Assembly (NCBI GenBank): GCA_050247155.1
Contig: JBFWUS010000019.1
Span: 9,897-73,896 of the forward strand
From: Mesorhizobium_G sp050247155
Lineage (GTDB): Bacteria > Pseudomonadota > Alphaproteobacteria > Rhizobiales > Rhizobiaceae
DNA length: 64,000 nt
Reading direction: 5' to 3'
The translations under genes and the position numbers were made by a program. Below are positions 33,001-40,750 of this stretch, piece by piece. Positions within the stretch are counted from its first letter, which is position 1. Each line of letters begins with the position of its first letter. The notes under the pieces are model-generated. The model ran no database searches. It saw nothing but the letters and a program-made list of their open reading frames with translations, and was not told the DNA's origin.

Positions 33001-34938
33001 CTGAAGGGCGGGCCGATGGACCTCGCCATCCAGCTCGCAGAATTCCCGCTGGCGACGCTGAACGCAGCCGTGCCCGGGCAGAATCTCGCCGGCACGGTTA
33101 CCGCCAACGCCAAGGTTACCGGCACGCTGGAAAAGCCTGCGGCGCGGTTGACGCTGCGTGGTTCGGAGGTCGTGGCGACACCTTTGCGCGCCGCGGGCCT
33201 TGCGCCGCTCAAGGTGCTGGCCGAAGGCAGTTTCGCCAACGATGTGCTGCTGCTCGATTCCGGCGAACTCGGCGGCCCGGCCGGCTTCCGCATGACCGCT
33301 AAGGGCAAGGTGCCGGTCAAGGCCGGCCAGATGGCCGTCGATGTCGATCTGAATTCCTTCCCACTCGCGGCGCTCAATTCCGTCGCGCCGGGACAGGATC
33401 TCGCCGGCACGATCACCGGCAGGGCACAGGTCGGCGGTACGCTGCGCAGCCCGAGCGCGACGTTCAATCTTGATGGCGCGGGCCTGCGCGCCGCGCCGCT
33501 CAACCAGGCTGGCCTCGCGCCATTGCAACTGGCCGCCGACGGTAGTTTCGGCAACAATGTTCTGACGCTGCGCTCCGTCAGCGCCAACGGTCCGCAAGGC
33601 TTTTCGCTGACGGCATCCGGCCGCGTGCCGGTGTCCGGCGGCGGCATGAACATCAGCCTGAATGGCGAAGCGCCCTTGGCCATCGCCAACCGTTTCCTGG
33701 CCGATCGCGGCGCGCAGGCATCCGGCACGCTGCAATTGCAGGCGACCGTCGCGGGTTCGACCAGCGATCCGCAGATCCGCGGCATGTTCTCGACCGTCGG
33801 CGCGCAGTTCGTCGATCCGGAATCGAACGTGCGGCTGCGCGATATCGCGGTGATGGGAACGATCGACCGCAATGTTGTGACGCTACGCAATGTGTCCGGT
33901 TCGCTGGGGGCAGGCGGGTCGATCAGCGCCAGCGGCACCGTCGGCATTACGGGCGACTTGCCGGCCGATATCCGCATCAACCTCAACCAGGCGCGTTACG
34001 CCGACGGCGCCATGGTCGTGGCAACCGTCAACGGAGCGCTAACGGTCAGCGGACCGTTGGTGCGCGATCCGCTGCTGTCGGGCAATATCGATGTGGTGCG
34101 CGCCGAGATCACCGTGCCGGACAGTATGGGCGGCGCCGCGATGTTGGATGTCAAACATATCGACACGCCGAAGGCGGTCGCCGAAACGTTGAAGCGCGCC
34201 AAGGCCAATGACGGCACGCCGACACCGACCAGCCGTCCGAGCGTGGTGCGTATGAATGTGACGGTGAACGCGCCGAACGAGATTTTTGTCCGAGGCCGGG
34301 GTCTCGATGCGGAGCTTGGCGGCAGCGTGACCCTTACCGGCCCTGTCACCGACATCCAGCCCGTCGGCGGTTTCCGTCTCATTCGTGGCCGCCTCGGAAT
34401 TCTCGGCCAGCGCATCACCTTCGACGAAGGCGAGGTGACGCTGGTCGGCGATCTCGATCCTTATCTGGACTTCGTCGCGCGGTCGGAGGGCGACGACATC
34501 ACCGTGTTCATCAATGTGCGCGGCCGCGTGTCCGACCTCAACATCACCTTCTCCTCGCAGCCTGAACTGCCGCAGGACGAGGTGCTGGCGCGGCTCATTT
34601 TCAACCGCTCGATCAACGAACTGTCGCCGTTGCAGATTGCGCAACTTGCCGCGGCGGCGACGGAACTCGCAGGCGGTTCGAATACGTCGCTGCTCGGTTC
34701 GCTGCGTGAGGCGACCGGCCTCGACGACCTCGACGTGGTGACCGACAGCCAAGGCAATGCGGCGGTCAGGGCGGGACGCTATGTCCAGGAAAATATCTAT
34801 CTCGGCGTCGAAGCCGGCGCCGGCGGCACCGCCAAGGGCACTGTCAATCTCGATATCAGCGAGAACCTGAAGGCTAAGGGCTCGGTCGGCAGCGACGGGG
34901 ATTCGTCGGTCGGCGTGTTTTTCGAGAAGGATTATTGA
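30022..34938 (+). CDS. tamB: TamB: translocation and assembly module inner membrane-anchored protein
   Basis: 1638 aa from ATG 30022, where a signal anchor begins (MRLSILAFFALLAAIFSIAA). The frame is open back to ATG 29866, which would add 52 residues read from the palindrome. The body is AsmA/TamB-like with repeated beta-rich segments over some 1200 residues (GLAPLKVLAEGSFANDVLLL, LNQAGLAPLQLAADGSFGNN). The C-terminal DUF490 domain has ELGGSVTLTGPVTDIQPVGG, FNRSINELSPLQIAQLAAAA and ends SSVGVFFEKDY. It spans the periplasm and partners TamA. The size is at the upper end for the family. Confidence 0.93.
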   Translation: MRLSILAFFALLAAIFSIAAPAQDTSEQADRSYFVGFVEDQLSAPNRQIRIGNIQGVLSSNATIGSITIADREGVWLKITNARIVWTRSALLLGSLDIDTLAADQIDVIRKPLPEEGLPPAESSSFQLPELPLSVTLDQFDVPRITFGEGLFGLKSEIGVTGRLSLISGSLDTALNVRRLDGPGGDLALAATYANASRELKLDLTLNEPANGMVANLLSVDGRPPMALALKGAGPLDALNLNLTLDADQQRVLTGTTMLRRQADGLGFTANLEGPISRLIAPQFRDFFGPNTTLTASGATKDAGGFTLDSLDLASNALTLKASAATTPDGFLSKLALDAQIADANAQKVLLPVAGGETYVDRAGLKLSFGENQSEDWSGNINVTNLATATFGAQAVDVNLGGRAQNLSNPAERYITFNADGGVTGIVAERADVAEALGKQIALDINGEWRAGQPIKLFRGELTGNGLGLQLAGEIAESVFNGTIAIDAASITPFGALAGRDLAGKLDLDARGTVTPIGGGFDLAIDGSGDGLAIGTTALDNLLQGETKLTGRVARGETGLVADKLRIFNEQVEIAADGRYATGEANFTFDTMLSDLKLVSEKAAGRLVARGTAQGQNGLINLTFNADVPQGSLVDKNLTEGRLAFEGAVNQGNLDGQVMGNAFLDGTRVTLTSNVAVAGETKRLSDLAFEAGGLRLTGNVAQDNLGYLDGKLTLRAPDISTAASLALLEATGAVNAEIMLTKPDNKQAVAITGNIADLVVDQTRVGKADIQATVEDLFAVPIANGTMTASDISAGGIDVATASAKAMKQGQTTMFDATAALKNGADLATTGALAPVEGGYTVNLASLDLAQDQLAAKLTQPANITIKGASVALDGVAMDVGGGRVEANGEIADTLDLDVAIRALPLAIANAIKPDLALGGSLDGTAKVGGTRAQPAITFDVKGRELAAAALKQAGLSRLSVDAKGTSSTDRLDVNASVTSPEGLNAKVAGAVPLKGGPMDLAIQLAEFPLATLNAAVPGQNLAGTVTANAKVTGTLEKPAARLTLRGSEVVATPLRAAGLAPLKVLAEGSFANDVLLLDSGELGGPAGFRMTAKGKVPVKAGQMAVDVDLNSFPLAALNSVAPGQDLAGTITGRAQVGGTLRSPSATFNLDGAGLRAAPLNQAGLAPLQLAADGSFGNNVLTLRSVSANGPQGFSLTASGRVPVSGGGMNISLNGEAPLAIANRFLADRGAQASGTLQLQATVAGSTSDPQIRGMFSTVGAQFVDPESNVRLRDIAVMGTIDRNVVTLRNVSGSLGAGGSISASGTVGITGDLPADIRINLNQARYADGAMVVATVNGALTVSGPLVRDPLLSGNIDVVRAEITVPDSMGGAAMLDVKHIDTPKAVAETLKRAKANDGTPTPTSRPSVVRMNVTVNAPNEIFVRGRGLDAELGGSVTLTGPVTDIQPVGGFRLIRGRLGILGQRITFDEGEVTLVGDLDPYLDFVARSEGDDITVFINVRGRVSDLNITFSSQPELPQDEVLARLIFNRSINELSPLQIAQLAAAATELAGGSNTSLLGSLREATGLDDLDVVTDSQGNAAVRAGRYVQENIYLGVEAGAGGTAKGTVNLDISENLKAKGSVGSDGDSSVGVFFEKDY

Positions 34939-34944
34939 GTTTTG

Positions 34945-35115
34945 CCTTCTCCCCTTGTGGGAGAAGGTGGCCGAGCGAAGCGAGGTCGGATGAGGGGTGC
35001 TGGACGGAGCGCTAGCACCTCATTTCTTCCAACACCCCTCATCCGTCGCCATTTCCTCGTGGCTCCGCCACCTTCGCGACTTCGGCGCGACACCTTCTCC
35101 CACAAGTGGAGAAGG
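34945..35115. repeat. Imperfect palindromic intergenic element downstream of tamB
   Basis: CCTTCTCCCCTTGTGGGAGA near 34945 pairs with CTTCTCCCACAAGTGGAGAA near 35093-35113, and inner blocks (CGGATGAGGGGTG near 34987, CACCCCTCATCCG near 35033) also pair. The whole is a long imperfect cruciform of about 170 bp with a variable centre, resembling a third family of rhizobial intergenic palindromes. It starts 7 bases after the tamB stop and could terminate or stabilise its transcript. Confidence 0.8.
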
Positions 35116-35294
35116 TAGGGTGTGGACAGATTCAAGCGTGCCGAAAGAAACTTCTGTTTCTTTTCAAGCGCTTGTCACTTTTCCATCCTCGCGCTCATCC
35201 ACACCTCTCGCAGTTTCCCCGATAATCCGGCCAGTTCCTCTCATGGGAAGCGCCTATCGCGACGGCGGTGAGTGTGAGAGGGACCGGCGCCTCC

Positions 35295-35410
35295 GATTTG
35301 GGCTCGTAGCCCGGGTCCGGGGAGGCTCCGCCGAGAGGTTCCCCTCGGGACACTACGGTCCCGGCGTGCCGGATGAGGCACACAAACCCGGAAGGCTCCA
35401 AAAAGAGCCG
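35295..35410. other. Cluster of short hairpins; candidate structured RNA in a gene-free region
   Basis: The stretch 34939-35679 holds no convincing gene. Within it are consecutive small stems: GGGCT/AGCCC at 35300-35312, GAGG/CCTC at 35335-35346, CGGGAC/GTCCCG at 35346-35363, GTGCC/GGCAC at 35366-35381, and GGCTC/GAGCC at 35394-35409. They sit 1-15 bases apart with loops of 3-6 nt. I do not recognise a known RNA family (RNase P, SRP, 6S, tmRNA and common riboswitches were considered). A 105-codon minus-strand frame overlaps it. Strand is undetermined. Confidence 0.4.
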
Positions 35411-35679
35411 GAAGGGCCCAGAGGAGCAGGCGGAGACAGAAATCGCCGGGTGGCGGCCGAAAGGTTGCATTACTTTACTTAGATAGCAGCCAATCGGTCG
35501 CCATCTTCCCACTTCTTCCGGGGCTAGGCGGAGGGCAACAACCTGGCCGGTGAAAGATCCGGAGCGTGGGCGCGGAAAGGCATGCCCGCCATCAGCAACT
35601 TCCCCAATTGACTAACTCCTTCAAATCATGAACCAAGTCAGGACGTGCGTTGAGGGGCGGCGCTGGAAAAAATGCATCG

Positions 35680-37452
35680 ATGACCACCCCGCAAATCCTG
35701 TCCTTCCTCGTCATTGCGCTGATGATGGCGGCCTTCATCTGGGGCCGCTTCCGTTACGACCTTGTGGCCTGCGGGGCGCTGCTGCTTTCGATCGCTGTCG
35801 GCGTCGTTTCCTTCGACGATGCCTTTAGCGGTTTCTCCAACGATATCGTCATCATCGTCGCCAGCGCCTTCCTGGTTAGCGCCGGCGTGGCGCGTTCCGG
35901 TATCATGGAAGCCGCCATTCAGCGCTTCGCGCCGAACGTCACGTCGATCCGTGCGCAGCTCATGCTGTTGGTGCTCGTCGTCACGGTGATGTCGGCTTTT
36001 GTGAAGAACATCGGCGCTTTGGCGATCATGATCCCGATCGCCTTTCAGTTTGCACGCAAGTCGGGCGCGTCGCCTTCTGTCTTCCTAATGCCGATGTCGT
36101 TCGGCGCGCTGCTCGGCGGGCTGATGACGCAGATTGGCACCTCGCCAAACATCGTCGTCTCGGGCCTGCGCGAGGAGATGACGGGCTCGCCCTTCACTAT
36201 GTTCGACTTCACGCCGATGGGCGCGATCCTCTCGGCAGTCGGCATCGTGTTCCTGACGTTCTTCTGGTGGCTGGTGCCACAGCGCGAGCGGCAGGGCGCC
36301 TCCATCCACGAGGCTATCGAAATCGACAACTATGTTGCCGAAGCGCGCATAACCGCCAACTCCACCGTGCTCGGCAAGACGATCGGCGACCTGCTGGAAC
36401 TGGCCCACGGCGAAGCGCTTGTCACCTCGATCCTGCGGCAGAAATCGCTGCGCCTGACCCCGCTGCCGGATGTTACGCTGCGAGAAGGCGACATCCTGAT
36501 GATCGAGGGCAGCCATGAAGCGCTCGATCGCCTCGCTGCCCAAGCCAAGTTCAGTCTTACCGATGATCGCGAGGCGGGGGAGGGGCCGGCCGGCGAGATC
36601 GAGGCGATCGAGGCGGTGATCGCCGAGAACTCGCCTTTGATAGGCTGGTCGGCGCAGCGCCTGGCCCTTTACGACCGGTTCAAGGTGAACCTGCTCGCCG
36701 TCAGCCGCCAAGGCGAGCGGCAGACCGAGCGGCTTGGCCAGATCACGCTCCGGCTTGGCGACGTCATCGTGCTGCAGGGCAACCGCTCGAGCCTGCCGGA
36801 GACGCTGCGCGAGATCGGCTGTCTGCCGCTGGCGGAGCGACCGATCCTTCTGGGCAGCGCCCGCCGCGGTGTGATTCCGCTGCTGATCCTGATCGCCGCA
36901 ATGGGCTCGACGGCGCTCGGCTATCTGCCGGTCGAGATCGCTTTCTTCGCGGCGGCGGTCGCCATGGTCCTGTTCAGGATCATTCCGGCGCGGCAAATCT
37001 ACCCGGCTATGGACGGGCCGATCCTGGTCATGTTGGCGGCCTTGATCCCCGTCTCCGACTCGCTGCGCAAGACTGGCGCAACCGACGTCATCGCCATGTG
37101 GCTGTCCGATGCCGCCGCCACCTTGCCGCCCTACGGCGCGCTGGCCCTGATCCTGGTCGCCGCGATGGCGATCACGCCGTTCCTCAACAATGCCGCGACC
37201 GTTCTGGTGATGGCGCCAATCGCGGCCGGGTTCGCCACCAATCTCGGCTACAAGCCGGAAGCCTTCCTGATGGCGGTCGCCATCGGCGCGGGCTGCGATT
37301 TCCTCACCCCCATCGGCCACCAATGCAACACGCTGGTCATGGGGCCGGGCGGCTACAAGTTTAGCGACTATCCACGACTCGGCCTGCCACTCTCCATTTT
37401 GGTGATCCTCGTCGCGGTGCCGGCGCTCACCGTTGTGTGGCCGCTCAAATAG
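35680..37452 (+). CDS. SLC13-family permease with two TrkA_C domains
   Basis: 590 aa from ATG 35680 (MTTPQILSFLVIALMMAAFI); 10 extra codons upstream are unlikely. N-terminal helices include ASAFLVSAGVARSGIMEAAI, then FVKNIGALAIMIPIAFQFAR and MPMSFGALLGGLMTQIGTSP, the citrate-transporter-like region. Two RCK_C/TrkA_C domains are in the middle loop (TVLGKTIGDLLELAHGEALV; LREGDILMIEGSHEALDRLA). The second helix bundle has ITPFLNNAATVLVMAPIAAG. This is the SLC13/DASS layout used for sulfate or dicarboxylates. The substrate is unknown; nearby sulfur genes make sulfate possible. Confidence 0.9.
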   Translation: MTTPQILSFLVIALMMAAFIWGRFRYDLVACGALLLSIAVGVVSFDDAFSGFSNDIVIIVASAFLVSAGVARSGIMEAAIQRFAPNVTSIRAQLMLLVLVVTVMSAFVKNIGALAIMIPIAFQFARKSGASPSVFLMPMSFGALLGGLMTQIGTSPNIVVSGLREEMTGSPFTMFDFTPMGAILSAVGIVFLTFFWWLVPQRERQGASIHEAIEIDNYVAEARITANSTVLGKTIGDLLELAHGEALVTSILRQKSLRLTPLPDVTLREGDILMIEGSHEALDRLAAQAKFSLTDDREAGEGPAGEIEAIEAVIAENSPLIGWSAQRLALYDRFKVNLLAVSRQGERQTERLGQITLRLGDVIVLQGNRSSLPETLREIGCLPLAERPILLGSARRGVIPLLILIAAMGSTALGYLPVEIAFFAAAVAMVLFRIIPARQIYPAMDGPILVMLAALIPVSDSLRKTGATDVIAMWLSDAAATLPPYGALALILVAAMAITPFLNNAATVLVMAPIAAGFATNLGYKPEAFLMAVAIGAGCDFLTPIGHQCNTLVMGPGGYKFSDYPRLGLPLSILVILVAVPALTVVWPLK

Positions 37453-37556
37453 TCTGCGTTGCGCGAACGCTCCCCTTGTGAGCACCTTATTTTCTCTGAC
37501 GTCGAACGCGATAGTATCCGATTTCACGCTTGCCTGAAAATTTGCAATCGACAATG

Positions 37557-37573
37557 TCTATAAAATCGATAGA
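37557..37573. promoter_or_regulatory. Inverted repeat upstream of the 49-aa gene, possible Rrf2 site
   Basis: TCTAT at 37557-37561 and ATAGA at 37569-37573 are exact inverted repeats with a 7-bp AT-rich spacer, 24 bp before the small gene start. Rrf2-family regulators bind AT-rich dyads, and an Rrf2 gene lies about 1 kb downstream. The arms are short, so chance is possible. Confidence 0.3.
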
Positions 37574-37596
37574 TTAAAGGAAACAGGAGCCAAGAG

Positions 37597-37746
37597 ATGT
37601 CCCAGTTCCGCCGATCGGCAATCAAGGCGCAGGGCAGCCGCAGCGCCTATTCAGCTTCGGCACAGACCAAGCGTGGCGTTGAAAGCTTGGCGTTTTTGGC
37701 CGCATTTTCCTTCACTGCGGCGCTCGTGCTGGGTGTCTTCCACTGA
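37597..37746 (+). CDS. 49-aa predicted single-pass membrane protein
   Basis: A short frame with a good ribosome-binding site (ACAGGAG) 10 bases before ATG 37597. The sequence begins MSQFRRSAIKAQGSRSAYSA and ends in a hydrophobic helix, SLAFLAAFSFTAALVLGVFH. The basic N-terminus and C-terminal helix fit a small inner membrane protein. It is followed by the LLM oxidoreductase gene 92 bp downstream on the same strand, and an inverted repeat lies upstream. No family is recognised; the function is unknown. Confidence 0.6.
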   Translation: MSQFRRSAIKAQGSRSAYSASAQTKRGVESLAFLAAFSFTAALVLGVFH

Positions 37747-37838
37747 CAAGAGCAGAATCCTTGGGCGGGGATTTTTCAATCGAGAAAACAGTGATTTAGA
37801 CTCGCCCGTTCGCGGGCCACCGCAAAGAGGAGATTGCG

Positions 37839-38822
37839 ATGCACGTCGAGTTCACCAGCCTTTTCGAGGCACAACGCGCCCCACAGCCCAACGATCAGAC
37901 GTTCCCGACCGCCGCCCTGTTGCGCCACGCCGCGCTGCTGGAGGATGCGGATATCGATCGCGTGCTGATTGACTCTCCAGCACATCTGCCGAGCGGCAAT
38001 GCGGCCTTCGCCGTGCTTGAAAATGCGCCGCAGCTTGGCCTTCTGCTGCCGCACAGGGTGGGCGACGTTTCGCCCGAAACCGCCGCCGAGCAGTTCGGCC
38101 TTTTCGATCAGCTCTCGCGTGGCCGCTTGGCGCTTAAGGTGCTGCCGCCGTCAACAGTTGCCTTCGCCGAGAAGCACGATGCGCATGAGCGGGCTCTGGC
38201 CAGCCTGGACGAATATCTGACGCTGCTGAAGCGTCTTTGGGCCAGCGACGAGCCTTTCGATTTCGAAGGGGAATATCACCGCGTCGCACGCGGTCACGTG
38301 GCGGCAAAACCGTTCGGCGGGCGGCAGGTGCCGCTGCTGGTGGGCGGCTTGTCAGGCGTTGCGATAAAAGCTGCCGCCAAACATGCGGATCTGTTTGCGC
38401 TTCGCCCGGTGCCCGTGGCCGAACTGCGCCAGGACATCGCGCGGCTGCGCAGCGCGGCGATCGGTTATGGCCGGGCGGACCGCATCGGCTTTTCGCTGGC
38501 GGTGCGGCCGCTGATCGGCGCCACGCGGGAAAAGGCATGGGCGCTGTCGGCTGCACTTGGCCCGGTCGAAACCGACCTGTTGCCCGAAAACAGGCTGGTC
38601 GGCACCGCCGAACAGGTAGCGCTTCAATTCATCAACCTGGTCGACCTCGGCGTCACCGATTTCGTGCTGCACGGCTTGCAGGATGAGGAGCAGCTCGGCC
38701 TGTTCGCCCGGCATGTGCTGCCGATGGTGCGCAATTCCGCTTCCAGGCAGGGGAGCCGCGGTATCCGCGATCTGCTGACGGGTGCGGGAGCTTTCGGGAT
38801 CTACGCGGTGCCGGGCCGGTAG
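37839..38822 (+). CDS. LLM-class flavin-dependent oxidoreductase
   Basis: 327 aa with GAGGAG before ATG 37839. It has the luciferase-like TIM-barrel features VEFTSLFEAQRAPQPND, LKVLPPSTVAFAEKHDAHER, ASLDEYLTLLKRLWASDEPF, EYHRVARGHVAAKPFGGRQV and PLLVGGLSGVAIKAAAKHAD. Members use FMNH2 and oxygen, often to cleave sulfonates or degrade organosulfur compounds (SsuD-like). An Rrf2 regulator and a sulfate-binding protein are the next genes, which fits a sulfur-starvation role. The precise substrate is unknown. Confidence 0.85.
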   Translation: MHVEFTSLFEAQRAPQPNDQTFPTAALLRHAALLEDADIDRVLIDSPAHLPSGNAAFAVLENAPQLGLLLPHRVGDVSPETAAEQFGLFDQLSRGRLALKVLPPSTVAFAEKHDAHERALASLDEYLTLLKRLWASDEPFDFEGEYHRVARGHVAAKPFGGRQVPLLVGGLSGVAIKAAAKHADLFALRPVPVAELRQDIARLRSAAIGYGRADRIGFSLAVRPLIGATREKAWALSAALGPVETDLLPENRLVGTAEQVALQFINLVDLGVTDFVLHGLQDEEQLGLFARHVLPMVRNSASRQGSRGIRDLLTGAGAFGIYAVPGR

Positions 38823-38846
38823 ATGGTGATGCTCAACGAGAATCCG

Positions 38847-39293
38847 TTACACCAGTTGGCGGATCATCGGAATGTCGTCGTTGTCGGCGTCGCGCATGGC
38901 GGCCAACGAGCGGTTGTCGAGGACATCGGCAATCGCCTGCCGAACTTCGAGCATCATATGCCGAACCTGGCAGGTCGCCTCGTTGCAATCCTCGCAGCGC
39001 TCGTAGCGCGTGCGGCTGGCGCAGGCGATCGGCGCCAGCGGCCCATCTAGCACGCGGATCACATGGCCGACCTTGATGTCTGTCGCGGCCTTGGCGAGCC
39101 TGTATCCGCCCTCCTTGCCCTTGCGGCTGATGACGAAGCCCGCATTGCGGAGCTCGCTGAGGATGGCATCCAGGAACTTTTTCGGAATGTTGTTGGCGCT
39201 GGCGATATCGCCGACAAACGCAAGTTCTCCCGCCGGCAACTGGGCAAGATGCACCAGAGCCTTCAGGCCGTACTTTCCTTTTTTCGTCAACAT
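38847..39293 (-). CDS. Rrf2-family transcriptional regulator
   Basis: 148 aa from ATG 39293 (MLTKKGKYGLKALVHLAQLP); nine extra upstream codons are not supported. The HTH is GDIASANNIPKKFLDAILSE followed by LRNAGFVISRKGKEGGYRLA. Four cysteines in CASRTRYERCEDCNEATC could bind an iron-sulfur cluster or respond to redox, as in IscR/NsrR-like members. The protein faces the LLM gene (convergent) and shares a strand with the downstream-lying sulfate-binding gene. A role in sulfur or cysteine control is inferred. Confidence 0.9.
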   Translation of the reverse strand: MLTKKGKYGLKALVHLAQLPAGELAFVGDIASANNIPKKFLDAILSELRNAGFVISRKGKEGGYRLAKAATDIKVGHVIRVLDGPLAPIACASRTRYERCEDCNEATCQVRHMMLEVRQAIADVLDNRSLAAMRDADNDDIPMIRQLV

Positions 39294-39462
39294 CGCCCGA
39301 ACTTCGAATTTTGGGTCCACCCCAATGGACCTGCTTGCCCTGCTTCAACACGATCGGCCGTTGCGCCCGAGAATCAGATCATGTGCCGAACATGTTGATT
39401 TATCGTAGCTATTGTTGAAGTGCGGCTGCTTCAAGGCAATTTCTATAAACGAAGTGTAATAA

Positions 39463-39494
39463 AGCGGGAGCGAGACACCTGTCCCGCTCCCGCT
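39463..39494 (-). terminator. Intrinsic terminator of the sulfate-binding protein gene
   Basis: Perfect 10-bp arms AGCGGGAGCG (39463-39472) and CGCTCCCGCT (39485-39494) flank a 12-nt loop. Read on the minus strand the stem is followed by TTTATT. It lies 47 bases past the stop of the gene that ends at 39541, so it terminates that leftward transcript before the Rrf2 gene. Confidence 0.8.
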
Positions 39495-39540
39495 TGCGCC
39501 CATCAAATTCGGTCGGTTTCGCGCCTTGAACGCCTGTCCG

Positions 39541-40524
39541 TTACCGGCTGCCGAACGTCTGGTCGAGCAAGCCGCGGGCGGCAAAATGCTCTTCCTGAAT
39601 TTTCGTCCATCCCCCGAACACGTCCTCCACCGTGACGAGACGCACATCGGGAAACTTCGCCTTGAACTCTTCGGCCACCTTTTCGTCGCGCACCCGATTG
39701 CCGTTTTCGGCGGCGATCTTCTGGCCTTCAGGCGAATAGAGGTAGTCGAGATAGGTTTTCGCCAGCTCGCGTGTGCCATGCTCATCGACCACCTTGTCGA
39801 CGATCGCCACCGGAAATTCGGCCAGCAGCGAAACCGACGGCACAATCTGTTCGAACTTGTCCGTGCCGAATTCCTTGGCGATGCCCGTCGTCTCGGATTC
39901 GAAGGTGATCAGCACATCACCGATCTCACGCTCGACGAAAGTCGTCGTTGCCGCGCGGCCACCCGTGTCGAACACCGGCACATGGGCGAATAGGGCGGTG
40001 ACATATTCCTTCACCTTGGCTTCGTCCCCCTTGAAGTTCTCCTTCGCCCAGGCCGTGGCGGCCAGATAGGTGTAGCGCGCATTGCCCGAGGTTTTGGGAT
40101 TGGGAAAGATCACCTGCACGTCGTCGCGAACGAGATCACTCCAATCCTTGATATTTTTCGGATTGCCGGCGCGGACAAGGAATGACGGCAGCGAATACCA
40201 GGGCGAAGACTGGTTCGGGAATTCCTTTTGCCAGCCTTCCTCGACAAGACCGTTCTTAACGAGGAAATCGATGTCGGGGACCTGATTGAAGGTGACGACG
40301 TCCGCGCCGAGCCCTTCCACGATCGAACGCGCCTGCTTGGATGTGCCCGCATGCGATTGCTCGACCGTGACTTCCGGCTTTACCGCTTTGAAGCCCTCGT
40401 TGATCTGGACAAAAAGCTCCCGCGCCACGTCATAGGACGCGTTCAACAGCTTGTCGGCGGCAAAGGCCGGGCCGGCGGCGAGGATGGCAATCGCGGCGGC
40501 GCCGGCTAGAAGAAGATTTTTCAT
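39541..40524 (-). CDS. sbp: Periplasmic sulfate-binding protein
   Basis: 327 aa from ATG 40524, preceded by GGAG at 7 bases. The signal peptide NLLLAGAAAIAILAAGPAFA is followed by ADKLLNASYDVARELFVQIN and the sulfate-binding HAGTSKQARSIVEGLGADVV, PNPKTSGNARYTYLAATAWA and FVEREIGDVLITFESE. This is the Sbp/CysP family that feeds the CysTWA importer. No permease or ATPase gene is adjacent, so it is an orphan serving a transporter elsewhere. It has its own terminator. Confidence 0.93.
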   Translation of the reverse strand: MKNLLLAGAAAIAILAAGPAFAADKLLNASYDVARELFVQINEGFKAVKPEVTVEQSHAGTSKQARSIVEGLGADVVTFNQVPDIDFLVKNGLVEEGWQKEFPNQSSPWYSLPSFLVRAGNPKNIKDWSDLVRDDVQVIFPNPKTSGNARYTYLAATAWAKENFKGDEAKVKEYVTALFAHVPVFDTGGRAATTTFVEREIGDVLITFESETTGIAKEFGTDKFEQIVPSVSLLAEFPVAIVDKVVDEHGTRELAKTYLDYLYSPEGQKIAAENGNRVRDEKVAEEFKAKFPDVRLVTVEDVFGGWTKIQEEHFAARGLLDQTFGSR

Positions 40525-40750
40525 GAGGATGCTCCAGATCGAATTTGGCTGGAGCATAGTGGAAGGCCGACATGCCGCGAGGCATTCGTGGCTGGCAGTT
40601 TGGCGGCGCGGAGAAAATTCGTCGCTGTTGTTGCGTCATTCCGAAAATTCATCCTCCCATTCTGCAGGCGCGACGTTCAGAGCGCCGCGCAGCCCGTGCC
40701 AGGTTTGACAACTTTGTGGCGGTTGCCATATTTCGCCCGCTTGGGATCTT

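Noticed and set aside
30022..34938. tRNA, rRNA or other standard RNA genes anywhere in the window
   Set aside because: I looked for tRNA-like TTC-loop and CCA-end patterns and rRNA-like blocks while reading and saw none convincing; a tRNAscan or Rfam run would be decisive.
35147..35166. AT-rich hairpin AAAGAAAC/GTTTCTTT as a terminator of tamB
   Set aside because: The stem is weak and over 200 bases past the tamB stop, beyond the palindrome; too little support to call it.
35195..35512. 105-aa minus-strand frame over the hairpin cluster
   Set aside because: It has no ribosome-binding site or domain that I can see, and its sequence is dictated by the short stems. Kept as a caution under the RNA finding rather than as a gene.
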